64,000 bases of DNA from Cytophagaceae bacterium ABcell3 (GTDB taxonomy: Bacteria; Bacteroidota; Bacteroidia; Cytophagales; Cytophagaceae): assembly GCA_030913385.1 (NCBI GenBank), contig CP133159.1:952584-1016583 (forward strand). The letters are read 5' to 3'. This document shows positions 16,747 to 27,431 of this stretch, in pieces (the first letter of the stretch is position 1; each line of letters opens with the position of its first letter). Below the pieces are notes generated by a model. The model was not told the DNA's origin. It was given only the letters and a program-made list of their open reading frames with translations, and made no database searches. The position numbers were made by a program, and so were the translations under genes.

Positions 16747-19641
16747 CTATTTTTCTGCGAGATTCAGTTCCTGCTTAAGAAAGTATGAAGTAAAGCCATC
16801 TTCTGAAAGGGCTACTTCCTCAGGGCTTCCCTGGTTGACGATGCGCCCCCCTTTTTCTCCGCCTTCAGGACCGATATCTATGATATGGTCAGAAACCTTG
16901 ACCACATCCAGGTTGTGTTCTATAATTAATACGGTATTGCCTTTGTCCGCAAGTTTGTTCAGAACATTTAGCAATTGTCTGATGTCCTGAAAGTGCAATC
17001 CTGTGGTCGGTTCGTCAAGGATGTAAAGCGTTTTTCCGGTATCTTTTCTGGAGAGCTCAGTGGCAAGTTTTACACGTTGCGCTTCACCGCCCGAAAGCGT
17101 GGTAGCATGTTGTCCCAGTGTAATATACCCTAGGCCGACATCGTAGAGACTTTTAATTTTTCTGATAATTCGCGGTTGACTTTCAAAAAATTCTACAGCT
17201 TGCTCTACCGTCATTTCGAGCACATCTGCAATAGATTTTCCTTTAAAGCGGATTTCCAATGTTTCCCTATTATATCTTTTGCCTTTGCATGTTTCGCAAG
17301 GTACATGTACGTCTGGAAGGAAATCCATTTCAATAAGTTTCATACCGCCACCTTCGCAGGTTTCACACCGTCCGCCTTTCACATTGAAAGAGAACCTGCC
17401 TGGTTTATACCCTCTGATCTTTGCTTCTGGAAGTTGGGCAAACAGAGAGCGGATTTCGGTAAATACTTCAGTATAAGTAGCAGGGTTAGATCTTGGTGTA
17501 CGACCTATTGGGGTTTGGTCTACCTCTATTACTTTGTCAATGTTTTCAAGTCCCTCTACACTTTCATATTCCAGTGGTTTCTTCCTTGCGTTGAAGAAGT
17601 GGCTATTCAGCACCGGAAACAAAGTGTCATGGATTAAACTAGATTTTCCGCTACCTGATACGCCTGTTAAACAGATCATTTTCCCAAGCGGCAATTCTAG
17701 GGTGACATTCTTTAAGTTGTGTCCCTTAGCGCCTTTGAGTATTAAACTCTTGCCATTGCCTTCTCGCCTGTTTTCTGGTATGGCAATTTCTTCCTTACCA
17801 TTTAAATAAGCTGCAGTGGTCGTCCGGCTGTTAACAAATTCTGCAGGCGTTCCTGCCGATACTACAGTGCCTCCATGTCTTCCTGCGCCTGGCCCTATAT
17901 CTATAATATAATCACTTTCCAGCATCATGTCTTTGTCGTGTTCCACGACAAGTACAGAGTTGCCAATATCCCTAAGGTTTTTTAGTGCTGAAATAAGTTT
18001 GACGTTATCTCTTTGGTGAAGCCCTATACTCGGCTCGTCCAGAATATATAAGACACCTGTTAGCTGTGTGCCAATTTGTGTGGCCAACCTGATTCTTTGC
18101 GCCTCACCACCAGAAAGTGTACGTACCGTTCTGTCCAGGGTCAGATATCCCAAGCCTACGTCCAGCAGGAACCCCGTTCTTTTTCTTATTTCTTTGAGCA
18201 CTTCCGAGCCAATACTACGTTGCCTGTCAGTCATTCTGTCTTCCAGTCCGTTTAGCCATTCGGCTAATTCTTCTAGGCCTTTCTGTGCGAGTTCGGCAAT
18301 GTTTTTATTGTCAATTTTAAAGTAGAGCGATTCTTTTTTTAGCCTTGATCCATGGCACGCAGGGCATGTTTTTACAACTTTAAAATCCTCTAACCAATCA
18401 CGGCCAGTGTCTTCTTCATTATGCCTGTTAAAGTAGTTCATCAAACCTTCGAACTTTACGACAACAGGAGTTTTCTTTTTGCCGTCTTTTACTTCAGTAA
18501 CCTCTTCATTCCCATATAAGATGAGCCTTACCAAATCTTCTGGCAAATCTTGTACGGGAGTAATGACACTGTAACCAAATCTTTTAAGGAGTGCTTCAAG
18601 CTGCCTGAAAATCCATATATCTCTGTATTCCCCGATAGGGAGTATGGCCCCTCGACTGATACTAAGGGTCTTGTCTGGCATAACAGACTCCTCTGTAACC
18701 TCTTCCGTTTTGCCTAACCCTTTACATACTGGGCAAGCGCCATAAGGAGAGTTAAAAGAGAACATGTTAGGCGCTGGTTCATCATAGGCAATGCCAGATA
18801 CTGGATCCATCAGGTATTTTGAGAAAAACAATGGTTTTTCTTCGCTGTTGTCTTCTGTAAGTGGCATGATTTGCAAAATGCCCTTACCGTGATTTAACGC
18901 TGTTTTTATGGATTGGGTAATCCTGTATTTGGCATCTTCCCGTACAACTAGGCGGTCTACCACAATCTCTACATCATGGGTTTTATATCTGTCTAGCTGC
19001 AGGCCAGGAACGAGCTCGGTCATTTCGCCGTCAATTCGGGCTTTGGTGAAGCCCATTTTTCTTATTTGGACAAATAGCTCTTTATAATGTCCTTTACGCC
19101 CTTTAACAACAGGCGCCAAGACCACAATTTTTCGGTTGTCTAATTTCTGTAAAATGTGATTGATGATCTGGTCTTCTGATTGACGGATCATCTTTTCACC
19201 TGTTACATAAGAATAAGCCTCTCCGGCCCTTGCATATAAGAGCCTAAGAAAGTCATAAATTTCAGTAATGGTACCAACCGTTGAGCGTGGGTTTTTAGAA
19301 GTTGTTTTTTGCTCAATAGAGATAACCGGGCTCAAGCCATTAATCTTGTCAACATCTGGTCTTTCCATGTTGCCCATAAAAGATCGGGCATAGGTAGAAA
19401 AGCTTTCCATATACCTACGCTGCCCCTCCGCATAAATAGTATCGAAGGCCAAGGATGATTTTCCGCTGCCACTGATGCCGGTAATTACCACCAGCTTGTT
19501 GCGCGGTATCAACAGATCTATGTTCTTTAGGTTATGGGCGCGAGCACCAAAAATTTCAATATTTTCATAACCTGTGAGGTCGGTATGGTGTATGTCAGAT
19601 GTTTCTTTCAATGTTAAAAAAGGCTGATGAAAATACAACAA
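16747..19641 (-). CDS. uvrA: Excinuclease ABC subunit A
   Basis: 964 residues, slightly above the usual 940. Two ABC ATPase modules are visible. The first Walker A is at about 55-63 (GISGSGKSS) and the second at about residue 665 (GVSGSGKSS), each paired with an LSGGEAQR signature. Zinc-finger cysteine pairs occur in CPVCKG, CPACHG and [16 protein letters not shown]. UvrA dimers scan DNA for bulky lesions and load UvrB in nucleotide excision repair. No ATG lies near the expected N-terminus. The start is TTG at 19641 or a second TTG ten codons in; I keep the upstream one. Confidence 0.97.
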   Translation of the reverse strand: MLYFHQPFLTLKETSDIHHTDLTGYENIEIFGARAHNLKNIDLLIPRNKLVVITGISGSGKSSLAFDTIYAEGQRRYMESFSTYARSFMGNMERPDVDKINGLSPVISIEQKTTSKNPRSTVGTITEIYDFLRLLYARAGEAYSYVTGEKMIRQSEDQIINHILQKLDNRKIVVLAPVVKGRKGHYKELFVQIRKMGFTKARIDGEMTELVPGLQLDRYKTHDVEIVVDRLVVREDAKYRITQSIKTALNHGKGILQIMPLTEDNSEEKPLFFSKYLMDPVSGIAYDEPAPNMFSFNSPYGACPVCKGLGKTEEVTEESVMPDKTLSISRGAILPIGEYRDIWIFRQLEALLKRFGYSVITPVQDLPEDLVRLILYGNEEVTEVKDGKKKTPVVVKFEGLMNYFNRHNEEDTGRDWLEDFKVVKTCPACHGSRLKKESLYFKIDNKNIAELAQKGLEELAEWLNGLEDRMTDRQRSIGSEVLKEIRKRTGFLLDVGLGYLTLDRTVRTLSGGEAQRIRLATQIGTQLTGVLYILDEPSIGLHQRDNVKLISALKNLRDIGNSVLVVEHDKDMMLESDYIIDIGPGAGRHGGTVVSAGTPAEFVNSRTTTAAYLNGKEEIAIPENRREGNGKSLILKGAKGHNLKNVTLELPLGKMICLTGVSGSGKSSLIHDTLFPVLNSHFFNARKKPLEYESVEGLENIDKVIEVDQTPIGRTPRSNPATYTEVFTEIRSLFAQLPEAKIRGYKPGRFSFNVKGGRCETCEGGGMKLIEMDFLPDVHVPCETCKGKRYNRETLEIRFKGKSIADVLEMTVEQAVEFFESQPRIIRKIKSLYDVGLGYITLGQHATTLSGGEAQRVKLATELSRKDTGKTLYILDEPTTGLHFQDIRQLLNVLNKLADKGNTVLIIEHNLDVVKVSDHIIDIGPEGGEKGGRIVNQGSPEEVALSEDGFTSYFLKQELNLAEK

Positions 19642-19691
19642 GTATTAGTATGTATGGGTTCTGCTCAACAAATATCCTTAAAAAATTGGAG

Positions 19692-20654
19692 TTAGGCATC
19701 CTTGTTGTCACTTTCTTTTTCTTTTCTCACTTCATTTTTAAAAAGATACTCAGGTGAGCGGGGAATAAATAATGTATAAGTTTTCCCTTCTTGTTTGATA
19801 GTCAGTGAGTTTTTTAGAATCCATGGGTTGTATTCCCTAAACAGTTCATAATCTATGTTATGATGAAGGGCAAACGCTTTAAGGTCAGGTATAGAGTAGT
19901 CGACCACCATGGTTTTATAAGCCAGTTGAGAGCGGCCTATTGGCTTCATGCTATATTTTTCTGGGTTGTTTACCAAGTCTTTTATGGCCAGTATTTTATA
20001 TAGATACCGGGAAGTTTCGTCGTTTAGCGACAGTTCATAATAGTTTTTAACTTTTTGTGTTTTATATGCTCTTTTTAAACCGTTGATGCCCCTGTTGTAT
20101 GATGCCGCAGCTGAGGTCCAGTTCCCAAACACCCTGTAACCTTCTTTAAAATACCTACACGCAGCGCGGGTTGCTTTGATGGGATTATACCTTTCATCCA
20201 CTTCATCATTGAGTTCAAGGCCTAGGTGGAGAGCCGTAATATCGGTGATTTGCCAGAAACCAGCCGCTCCTCGTGGGCTGACCACATTGCTGAGGTTGCT
20301 CTCTGCGACGGCTACAAACTTAAAGTCTTCAGGTATCTTGTTTGCTACCAGTATTTTGGTTATTTCTGGTAACCATACCCGTACATTTTTCAGTAGAAGT
20401 CTGGTGCTGGAGTTGTTAGAAGCGTTTAGCCTTAGCTCGCGCTCGAATTTCAAGTACGCTTCTGGTGAATTGAAGTGTACTGTTTCTCCAGAAAAAGTGA
20501 CATCGTCAGGAATTTTAGGATTTAGTACCTGGTGGCGCATCTGAATTTCTGGAATAAACTCAATGTCGTAAAAAACCACTGTTTGGTCGCTGTTTGATTT
20601 ACTATTTAGCAACAAAACAATTAAAAATCCCAATATACTTATTCTTAGTTTCAA
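19692..20654 (-). CDS. Lytic transglycosylase with SLT domain (MltD/MltE-like)
   Basis: 320 residues. A signal peptide (MKLRISILGFLIVLLLNS) is followed by the SLT goose-lysozyme-like domain. Its catalytic Glu118 sits in FVAVAESNLSN, with the family's SPRGAAGFWQI and AAASYNRGINGL motifs downstream. The C-terminus (about 250-305) resembles a degenerate LysM-like segment (YELFREYNPWIL). It cleaves peptidoglycan glycan strands in the periplasm. It lies upstream of uvrA on the same strand with a 50-bp gap. A long perfect inverted repeat precedes it. Confidence 0.9.
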   Translation of the reverse strand: MKLRISILGFLIVLLLNSKSNSDQTVVFYDIEFIPEIQMRHQVLNPKIPDDVTFSGETVHFNSPEAYLKFERELRLNASNNSSTRLLLKNVRVWLPEITKILVANKIPEDFKFVAVAESNLSNVVSPRGAAGFWQITDITALHLGLELNDEVDERYNPIKATRAACRYFKEGYRVFGNWTSAAASYNRGINGLKRAYKTQKVKNYYELSLNDETSRYLYKILAIKDLVNNPEKYSMKPIGRSQLAYKTMVVDYSIPDLKAFALHHNIDYELFREYNPWILKNSLTIKQEGKTYTLFIPRSPEYLFKNEVRKEKESDNKDA

Positions 20655-20681
20655 GAATCAGAAATTTGGTGAAACATATTT

Positions 20682-20718
20682 TGATGGTAATGTCAGGTCG
20701 TAGCTGACATTACCATCA
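20682..20718. promoter_or_regulatory. Perfect 14-bp inverted repeat upstream of the transglycosylase gene
   Basis: TGATGGTAATGTCA (20682-20695) is exactly mirrored at 20705-20718 around a 9-nt loop, 28 bp upstream of the transglycosylase start. No T-run follows on either strand, so it is not a typical terminator. It could be an operator or a structured 5' leader. Confidence 0.6.
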
Positions 20719-20863
20719 TGATCTTAGGCTAAAGCCTAGAGATAAGCTTGTGCAGTAGGACTTGTATTTTAGCTGGCAAAAATAATTAAACCATTTTATA
20801 TACAAACCTGCTTTTTTGTCCCTTTCTTACTCGCACAAAACTTAGCTTAAAGCACCAATTGCT

Positions 20864-21697
20864 TTAGAAGTTTGGCTGAAGCAGGTACTTGGAGTAAAAA
20901 TCGTCAATAACTTTTACTGCTTCGGCAGGCGTGTCTACCACATTAATTAAATTCATGTCTTCGGCGCAGATGTTATTTTCTCTTTTTAAGAGTACATCCT
21001 TGATCCAGTCAATAAGGCCGTTCCAGAACTCTCTGCCGTAAAGAATGATTGGGAACCTGCCTATTTTTTTAGTCTGAATGAGCGTAAGTGCTTCAAACAG
21101 TTCGTCTAGCGTCCCAAAACCACCAGGCATAACAATGAACCCTTGGCTATATTTAATAAACATTACTTTTCTTACGAAGAAATGTTCAAAGTTAAGCAAC
21201 TTGTCCCGGTCTATGTACACGTTGTTAAACTGTTCGAAAGGCAGCCTTATGTTCAAGCCTACCGATTTTCCGCCTTCCATATGCGCTCCTTTATTGGCCG
21301 CTTCCATAATACCGGGGCCACCGCCAGAAATAACGCCATAGCCATGACGGACGAGTTTTGCCGCAATTTCAACTGTTTGTTGATAGTAAGGGTTGTCCGG
21401 CTTGGTTCTGGCAGAACCAAAAATAGATACACAAGGGCCGATTTTTGCAAGTTTTTCAAAGCCTTCTACAAACTCTGCCATAACTTTAAAGACAGCCCAA
21501 GAGTCTGAACTTTTGATTTCGTTCCAATCGCGATCTTTAAATGCTCTTCTTATCTGATGTTCTTCTTCTTCCACATTTCCGAGATTGTCTATTACTTTAA
21601 CTTTATTGTCATCATGAACTGTTGATGGATTGTTGTCTTTAGCCTTTTTGGCACTGTCCTCATCTACGTTCATGCCATTTTTACTTAAATCACTCAT
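20864..21697 (-). CDS. LOG family Rossmann-fold protein (TIGR00730)
   Basis: 277 residues. The LOG-family motifs are clear: the nucleotide-binding GGGPGIMEAANKGA (about 132-145) and PGGFGTLDELFEALT (about 200-214), plus SIFGSARTKPD. Characterised members are cytokinin-type nucleoside 5'-monophosphate phosphoribohydrolases, or more generally nucleotide 5'-monophosphate nucleosidases. The N-terminal 75 residues form a charged extension beyond the usual core, including a DEDSAKKAKD-type start. It is cytoplasmic and probably monocistronic. Confidence 0.9.
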   Translation of the reverse strand: MSDLSKNGMNVDEDSAKKAKDNNPSTVHDDNKVKVIDNLGNVEEEEHQIRRAFKDRDWNEIKSSDSWAVFKVMAEFVEGFEKLAKIGPCVSIFGSARTKPDNPYYQQTVEIAAKLVRHGYGVISGGGPGIMEAANKGAHMEGGKSVGLNIRLPFEQFNNVYIDRDKLLNFEHFFVRKVMFIKYSQGFIVMPGGFGTLDELFEALTLIQTKKIGRFPIILYGREFWNGLIDWIKDVLLKRENNICAEDMNLINVVDTPAEAVKVIDDFYSKYLLQPNF

Positions 21698-21812
21698 ATT
21701 ATAAAAAATTAAAATTATATACTGTGTTAACTGTACAGATTGTAACGTAAAGTTTCATACCTGTGTTTTACGTAAAGAATTTAAGGCAATATTAATGCCA
21801 TAGCTGGATATA

Positions 21813-22736
21813 TTATACCAAATTTTTGTTAAGTAGGTTCCCTAATGCTTCTTTGAGCTGAGGAAACTTGAACTTAAACCCTGTTTTTGAAATTTTGTCA
21901 GGAGACGCTTTTTTCCCTCCTAGTATTAACTCGGCACGTTCTGCACCAAAGGCAAGCTTTAATGCAAAAGCAGGTACATTGGGCATAAACATTGGTTTTC
22001 CTAAAAGCTTGGCTGTCTGTTTAGTCAGCTCTTTGTTTGTTGTTACTTCTGGAGCACAGGCATTGTAGGCGCCTTTTAACTTTTCATTTTCTAAAGCATG
22101 AATATAAATATTGCATAGATCGTCTAAATGTATCCAGGGGAAATATTGTTTTCCGCTGCCTAATGGAGCGCCTATGCCCATAGAAACTGTTGATAGGATT
22201 TTTTTAAACGCGCCATCACTTTCTGATAAAACTACACCAGTACGGATCTTTACTGTCCTTATTCCTATTTTTTCAAATTGATCAGCACAAGCTTCCCATT
22301 TTTTGCATACTTCTGCCAAAAAGTCTGTTCCCAATGGAGACTGCTCGTTACACCCTTTTTCGTTACATGATGAATCATAGATATCTATCCCTGAAGCAGT
22401 AATATATGCTTTGATAGGTTGTTCAAATATTTTCACTTTTCCTAATAATAGGTTGGCGGATTTTGTACGACTTTCTATGATAACTTTTTTATATGCATCT
22501 GTCCATCTTTTCTCAAAAATATTGGCGCCAGCGAGGTGTATGATATAGTCGGTTTTTAAGATGGCGTCGTCTTCAATGTATTTTTTTTCTATATTCCAGG
22601 GGTATTTGATTACGCCATTGGTTTTTCCGGCAGATCTGCTTAACCAATGGACAGTATAACCTTTTTCCTGAAGCAATTCTGTCAGTCGCCTGCCTATCAT
22701 TCCTGAACCGCCAGTTATCAATACTCTGTTTCCCAT
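21813..22736 (-). CDS. TIGR01777 family NAD(P)-dependent epimerase-like protein (YfcH/SDR39U1)
   Basis: 307 residues. An N-terminal Rossmann motif (GGSGMIGRRL, residues 8-17) is followed by YIIHLAGANIFEKRW and KIRTGVVLSE segments. The C-terminal domain is the DUF1731-type block ending in GFKFKFPQLKEALGNLL. This is the usual layout of the family. It is a predicted cytoplasmic oxidoreductase or epimerase with unknown substrate. A dispersed repeat (copy B) lies immediately upstream. Confidence 0.9.
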   Translation of the reverse strand: MGNRVLITGGSGMIGRRLTELLQEKGYTVHWLSRSAGKTNGVIKYPWNIEKKYIEDDAILKTDYIIHLAGANIFEKRWTDAYKKVIIESRTKSANLLLGKVKIFEQPIKAYITASGIDIYDSSCNEKGCNEQSPLGTDFLAEVCKKWEACADQFEKIGIRTVKIRTGVVLSESDGAFKKILSTVSMGIGAPLGSGKQYFPWIHLDDLCNIYIHALENEKLKGAYNACAPEVTTNKELTKQTAKLLGKPMFMPNVPAFALKLAFGAERAELILGGKKASPDKISKTGFKFKFPQLKEALGNLLNKNLV

Positions 22737-22752
22737 ATATTTTTAATATTAA

Positions 22753-22866
22753 ACCTGAATTATGCCATAGAACTTTTTATTGTGTAGCAAAATAGCTTCA
22801 AATCAGTCGCTGCGCCCACATTGCTATTTTACTCCTCATGACCAAATCTATCGCATATTTCAGAGT
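22753..22866. repeat. Dispersed structured repeat, copy B (short form, about 114 bp)
   Basis: It begins ACCTGAATTATG, continues ATAGAACTTTTTATTGTGTAGC, and shares the CTTCAAATCAG block and a CTCCTCATGACC block with copies A and C. Its right end is a diverged inverted copy of the left. About 50 bp of the interior are missing relative to copies A and C. It lies between divergently transcribed genes. Confidence 0.7.
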
Positions 22867-22981
22867 TAAAAAAATCATAAATGTATACTGACTTGTTTGA
22901 ATTTTCTTATTATAAATTGAATCATTATAAGTTTAGATGCGTATAACCTAATTTTGAAATTGGAATTTATTAATAACTCTT

Positions 22982-23683
22982 ATGAAAAAGGTACTGTTTG
23001 CATTTCTTTTTGTTTTTTACGGATTTTACTCATCTGCGCAGAAAATTAGCATTTTCGAATCTACGGAAGAAATTGATAAAATTACACGAACCGGTTTAGG
23101 GGTCGTTGTTGATTTGGATAAAAAAGCTTTGTCAAAATCGTGGGAAAAATACCTGAAGAACTTTGGTAAAGTAGAATCCTCCAAAAATGTATTTACTGTT
23201 CAGACAGCAAAAATGCCTACTATTTCTTCTGACCCGTGCCGGATAGTTTCTGAAGTAAAGAAAAGCAAGAAAGGGGTTATGGTGTGGTGGACTATAGAGG
23301 CTGGAACTTTTTTTGTAACCCAGGACAATGACAAAAGTGCTTACAAAGCGGCTGAAAAATTGCTATACGATTTTATCCATGAAGCGCTTTCAGAAGATAT
23401 ACAAGAGCAGGTGAAAGATGCTGAAAAAGCATTGTCTGCCGCTGAAAAAGATGAGAAGAAAGTGGTTAAAGAAGGGGATAAGCTGGTGAAAGACGTAGAT
23501 AAGAACAGAAAAGAGAAGTCTAAACTAGAAAAGGCTCTTAAAGACAATGAGAAAGAGCATGAAGATTTATTGAAAGAAATAGAAAAAAATAAGAAAGACC
23601 AGAAGAAAGCAGCTGCCGAAACTGCCAAAATGCAACAGGCTGTAGAAGTGGTAAAAGGCAAACTTAAGCAGGTTGGTAAATAG
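22982..23683 (+). CDS. Exported protein with coiled-coil C-terminus
   Basis: 233 residues. A signal peptide (MKKVLFAFLFVFYGFYSSAQK) precedes a globular part of about 110 residues. A long, highly charged coiled coil follows (about residues 130-230) rich in Lys, Glu and Asp with heptad-like spacing. No enzymatic domain was recognised. It is probably periplasmic. It ends just before a strong terminator shared with the convergent helicase gene. Confidence 0.75.
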   Translation: MKKVLFAFLFVFYGFYSSAQKISIFESTEEIDKITRTGLGVVVDLDKKALSKSWEKYLKNFGKVESSKNVFTVQTAKMPTISSDPCRIVSEVKKSKKGVMVWWTIEAGTFFVTQDNDKSAYKAAEKLLYDFIHEALSEDIQEQVKDAEKALSAAEKDEKKVVKEGDKLVKDVDKNRKEKSKLEKALKDNEKEHEDLLKEIEKNKKDQKKAAAETAKMQQAVEVVKGKLKQVGK

Positions 23684-23707
23684 ATAAAGGACAATCTGAG
23701 ATGAAAT

Positions 23708-23742
23708 AAAAAGCCGGCTGAATGCTCTCAGTCGGCTTTTTA
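23708..23742. terminator. Rho-independent terminator
   Basis: The stem AGCCGGCTGA / TCAGTCGGCT (one G-U) has an A-run before and a T-run after. It lies between the convergent coiled-coil gene and the helicase gene, so it can serve both. Confidence 0.9.
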
Positions 23743-23772
23743 TGTGTTTTATAGAGTTTTCGTTGCTGTTCG

Positions 23773-26703
23773 TTAATCAAAAATTGAAGTAATGTCATCC
23801 TTAGATAGTGATTTGACAAAACTTTCTTCAGTGGTAATAAGGTCATCAGCCAGTTTTAGTTTGTTTTTCTGGAGATTGAGAATTTTTTCCTCCACTGAAT
23901 TTTTTGTAATGAACTTATAAGTAAATACCTTATTTTTCTGCCCTATTCTATATGCACGGTCTATGGCTTGTGCTTCTACGGCTGGATTCCACCATGGGTC
24001 TAAGATGAATACATAGTCCGCAGCTGTCAAGTTAAGGCCGACACCTCCGGCTTTAAGGGATATCAGAAATACCTTTACATCTTCATTGTTTTGGAACAGC
24101 TCTACCTGTCCTTGGCGCTCTTTGGTCGTGCCGTCCAAATAGGCATACTCTATTCCTTCTTGTAGAAGATATTCCTTTATAATAGCTAAATGCTTTACAA
24201 ACTGACTGAATATAAGGATTTTGTGATCCTTTCTAAGCGCATTGTTCAACATATGGACAATGTCCTCCAACTTCCCTGAATTGCCATCGTATGTTTGATC
24301 TACCAGTTTTGGATGGTTGGCAATTTGTCTAAGCTTGGTTAAACCTTGGAGAAGTAGCAATTGCGATTTTGGCATCCCCTTTTTGTCTATAGAATCCAAA
24401 ATCATGTTTCTGTATTCCGACTTTACCTTTTCATATTCACTTTCCTGATCTAAGGACATTTTGCAATACTTGACATTGTCTACTTTTTCAGGAAGTTCGG
24501 TAGCCACTTGTGATTTTTTTCTCCGCAAGATAAATGGCTTGATGGTAGAGTAAAGCCTCCGTACTTTTTCTTCGTCTTGTTTTTTTTCTATTGGAGCTAA
24601 AAATTCATTTTTAAAGAACGCTTGAGATCCTAAAAGCCCAGGATTGACAAAGTCCATCTGAGACCACAAGTCCATAGTGCTGTTCTCTATCGGGGTACCA
24701 GTAAGGATCATTTTATAATTACTTTTCAGCTCTCTTACCGCTTTTGCTATATTAGACTCTGGATTTTTGATTGCTTGTGATTCATCAAGTATAATATAGT
24801 TAAACTTATATTCGCTAAGAATTTCCGCGTCTATACGTGTAGTGCCATAGGAAGTCAATACTAAATCATACCCTTCAAATTGCGCTACATTTTTTTCCCT
24901 GTAAGTACCAGTATAGTTAAATATTTTAAGTTCAGGAGTAAACTTTCGGGCTTCCATTTCCCAGTTGTACAAAAGGGAGGTTGGCATAATGAGCAGGTTT
25001 GCACTGGTAACCCCTGCTTCTTTTTGCTTCTGTAATAAGGCAAGTGTCTGAACTGTCTTACCAAGACCCATGTCATCAGCCAAGCAGCCGCCAAAGTTAA
25101 ACTTGTTAAGGAAAAGCATCCAGTTGTACCCTGCTTTCTGATAAGGACGTAAAGATCCGTCAAAGCCTTTGGGAAGTGGAAGATCTTCAATTTCGTCGAA
25201 CTCACGAAGCCTTGCCAGTTTTTTGTCTATTGTAACCTTGGCTAGGTTGCCATGCTTTAACTCTTGTACTAATGACAAGTGATGTTTTTTTAGTTTAACG
25301 CCTAATTTAGGGTCTTCTTCTGCGAAGCCAAATAGTTCAGAGTATTGCGAGAACCACTCCTCGGGGATAACAGCTATTTCGCCATTGGGCAAAGTAAACT
25401 CTTTCTTTTGACGAAGTATGTAGTTTCTGATTTTTAAAAACGGTATTTCGAACTCTCCAAATTTGATAATGGCATGAATATCGAACCAGTCTTTGTTTTC
25501 ATTGACCTCTACATTTATCGAAGTGTTGCCTACAAAGTATCGTTTACCGTCTTTGCTGTTTTGTTTAAACTGGAAGTTCTTTTTCAGGAGCTCTTCTCGA
25601 TATTTGTTTAACCAAGAAAAAGCCGTCTGTTTTTCCATTACCAACTTATTTATTCGGAATTCCAGCCCAGTTTCTTTTAGTAGCGAGATTACCTCTTTTT
25701 CCCAGCTTACGTTCCTTTTTATCTTATGGAAGATATAAGAGTCTTCTGTTTTCTCCATTTTTACATAAGAAACAGCCTTATTGTCCGACGGGAAAGTATA
25801 TTTCCCATACTGAAAAGATAAGCCCAGCACCATTTTACCAGACTCTTCTTCAGTCTCTTTGTTTTTTGGATCTTCAAAAAGCGAGAGATTGCTACTGCTG
25901 TTTGCTAATTCTGTAATAGAAATGACCGCACGTGGGTCATGGTTGGCGTTGCGTATTTCAAAGCCTTTGGCATGAACGTTAAAAGAAGCGATCAAAGGAG
26001 AAACGAATTTCTCGTAATAAGTTTCTTCTACTTTTCGCGGTATGAGAACAAACTTTTTATGTAAAAATGGTTTAAGCTTTTTCCCGTCAATGTCCCCTTC
26101 AAAACTATATATTTTATCTCCTACTAAAAGCCAAGCGGGGCTGTTGCACACGATAATCCCGTTCTTTTGGGCAAAATCAACTTTTTCGCCTTGGTATTTG
26201 ATGGTAGGAAAGTAGTGTGTATTGTCCTCGTTTCTCATAAAATGGAACAATACAGAGGCTTTTCCAGGGGCTACATGTACTTGTTTCCATGTTGGCTCGC
26301 CATCACTACCCATTTCAAAGACCATTTTGTCTTCCATAAGGGTTAGGATTTCAGCCATTTTGCCATCTATATAGTTGGATATTGCTTCCTGTATTAGTTT
26401 GTCACCTTTTTCTTTATTGTAAACTTTGGTAAAGAATTGGTGAGGAGTCATTCTTTTGTTAGAAAATTTCTTGATGATAACATCTTGGTGCATATCATCC
26501 ATGAGCTTGATCAATCGATAATCCCGTTCATCCAAACCTGACGAAAACTCATCAGCGTTTTTAGAGGATATGTTCTGATGCTTGAGCGTAAGTTTTCCAT
26601 TCTGGTCCAACTGCACCATAAACGACTCAAATAGATAACCTAGATATTCATGCTGTAGCAATGAATAAGTAATCTGAAAAGGTTCGGCTGTAGAAACTTT
26701 CAT
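23773..26703 (-). CDS. SNF2-family DEAD/DEAH-box helicase
   Basis: 976 residues. The C-terminal half is a full SNF2 ATPase: Walker A DDMGLGKTVQT (about 535-545), the DESQ box in IILDESQAIKNP, LTGTPIENS, and the helicase C-terminal motifs ILIFSQFVKHL, LISLKAGGVGLNLT and QAIDRAYRIGQ. The N-terminal 500 residues match the variable region of bacterial SNF2 proteins. It is an ATP-driven DNA translocase that remodels protein-DNA complexes; its specific partner is unknown. There are no neighbouring defence genes, so it is probably a housekeeping Bacteroidota SNF2 protein rather than a DISARM- or Zorya-type component. Confidence 0.92.
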   Translation of the reverse strand: MKVSTAEPFQITYSLLQHEYLGYLFESFMVQLDQNGKLTLKHQNISSKNADEFSSGLDERDYRLIKLMDDMHQDVIIKKFSNKRMTPHQFFTKVYNKEKGDKLIQEAISNYIDGKMAEILTLMEDKMVFEMGSDGEPTWKQVHVAPGKASVLFHFMRNEDNTHYFPTIKYQGEKVDFAQKNGIIVCNSPAWLLVGDKIYSFEGDIDGKKLKPFLHKKFVLIPRKVEETYYEKFVSPLIASFNVHAKGFEIRNANHDPRAVISITELANSSSNLSLFEDPKNKETEEESGKMVLGLSFQYGKYTFPSDNKAVSYVKMEKTEDSYIFHKIKRNVSWEKEVISLLKETGLEFRINKLVMEKQTAFSWLNKYREELLKKNFQFKQNSKDGKRYFVGNTSINVEVNENKDWFDIHAIIKFGEFEIPFLKIRNYILRQKKEFTLPNGEIAVIPEEWFSQYSELFGFAEEDPKLGVKLKKHHLSLVQELKHGNLAKVTIDKKLARLREFDEIEDLPLPKGFDGSLRPYQKAGYNWMLFLNKFNFGGCLADDMGLGKTVQTLALLQKQKEAGVTSANLLIMPTSLLYNWEMEARKFTPELKIFNYTGTYREKNVAQFEGYDLVLTSYGTTRIDAEILSEYKFNYIILDESQAIKNPESNIAKAVRELKSNYKMILTGTPIENSTMDLWSQMDFVNPGLLGSQAFFKNEFLAPIEKKQDEEKVRRLYSTIKPFILRRKKSQVATELPEKVDNVKYCKMSLDQESEYEKVKSEYRNMILDSIDKKGMPKSQLLLLQGLTKLRQIANHPKLVDQTYDGNSGKLEDIVHMLNNALRKDHKILIFSQFVKHLAIIKEYLLQEGIEYAYLDGTTKERQGQVELFQNNEDVKVFLISLKAGGVGLNLTAADYVFILDPWWNPAVEAQAIDRAYRIGQKNKVFTYKFITKNSVEEKILNLQKNKLKLADDLITTEESFVKSLSKDDITSIFD

Positions 26704-26972
26704 TCGTTATTTAAAAAACAGGATACAATATAAGTTTTTTTTCTACAAAAAGTAAACCGTTATTGGCTTTAGAGGTAGATTTTTTTCAGTTTCTTGTTTT
26801 AAGTGTAGTTTTTACCTTGAAATACAAGATATACTGAACTATTAATATTGGATTATAACAAAAGAATAAGAAATATTGTTTAGCCAAGATTGTATTGTCT
26901 TTTTTTTATACATGTCAACATTCTTGGTTTTCGAAGGTTGTTGTAATAGTTGTATTTAATATTGGTATTTGT

Positions 26973-27284
26973 ATGCTGACAGTAAAAACTTTTTCTGTAT
27001 TTTTATTTTCCTTAATTGTTTTATCGATAGGTTGCAATGCAGACGGAAACAATTCAAATAACCTTAGTGGAGGAGAAATATACCAGAGCCAGTGTGCTGC
27101 TTGTCATGGACAAGATGGTGGAGCTGTGTTAGGAGAGAGAAGTTTGCAGGAATCCGATTTGTCTAAGGACGAAATTGAACGTATTACTAGAGAAGGAGAG
27201 GGGCAAATGCCTTCCTTTGGCGATATTTTGAGTGATGAAGAGTTGGAAGCTGTTGCTGAATATACTAAAGGACTTCAAGAATAA
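26973..27284 (+). CDS. Class I cytochrome c, lipoprotein
   Basis: The frame is open from 26895, but ATG 26973 (MLTVKTF) gives a proper signal peptide with a lipobox (LSIGC), so it is preferred. The mature part is about 85 residues with one haem site (CAACH) and a distal Met in MPSFG, typical of a small soluble cytochrome c anchored by lipid. It is expected in the periplasm as an electron carrier. No oxidase or dehydrogenase genes are adjacent. Confidence 0.85.
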   Translation: MLTVKTFSVFLFSLIVLSIGCNADGNNSNNLSGGEIYQSQCAACHGQDGGAVLGERSLQESDLSKDEIERITREGEGQMPSFGDILSDEELEAVAEYTKGLQE

Positions 27285-27431
27285 TATAGATATTTGAATC
27301 CATTGCTGATCCGATTTTTCCCTAGTGTACTTTATCGTGTTTCGGTTTGGGCAATGCTAGTTTCGAACCTTTACGCTTTGATCATAAAGGCTATCTCATC
27401 TGTGAGCGTCACATTTAGTGCGTCAGAAATT

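Noticed and set aside
23773-26703. SNF2 helicase as part of a DISARM- or Zorya-like defence system
   Set aside because: No methyltransferase, PLD, MotAB-like or DUF partner genes adjoin it.
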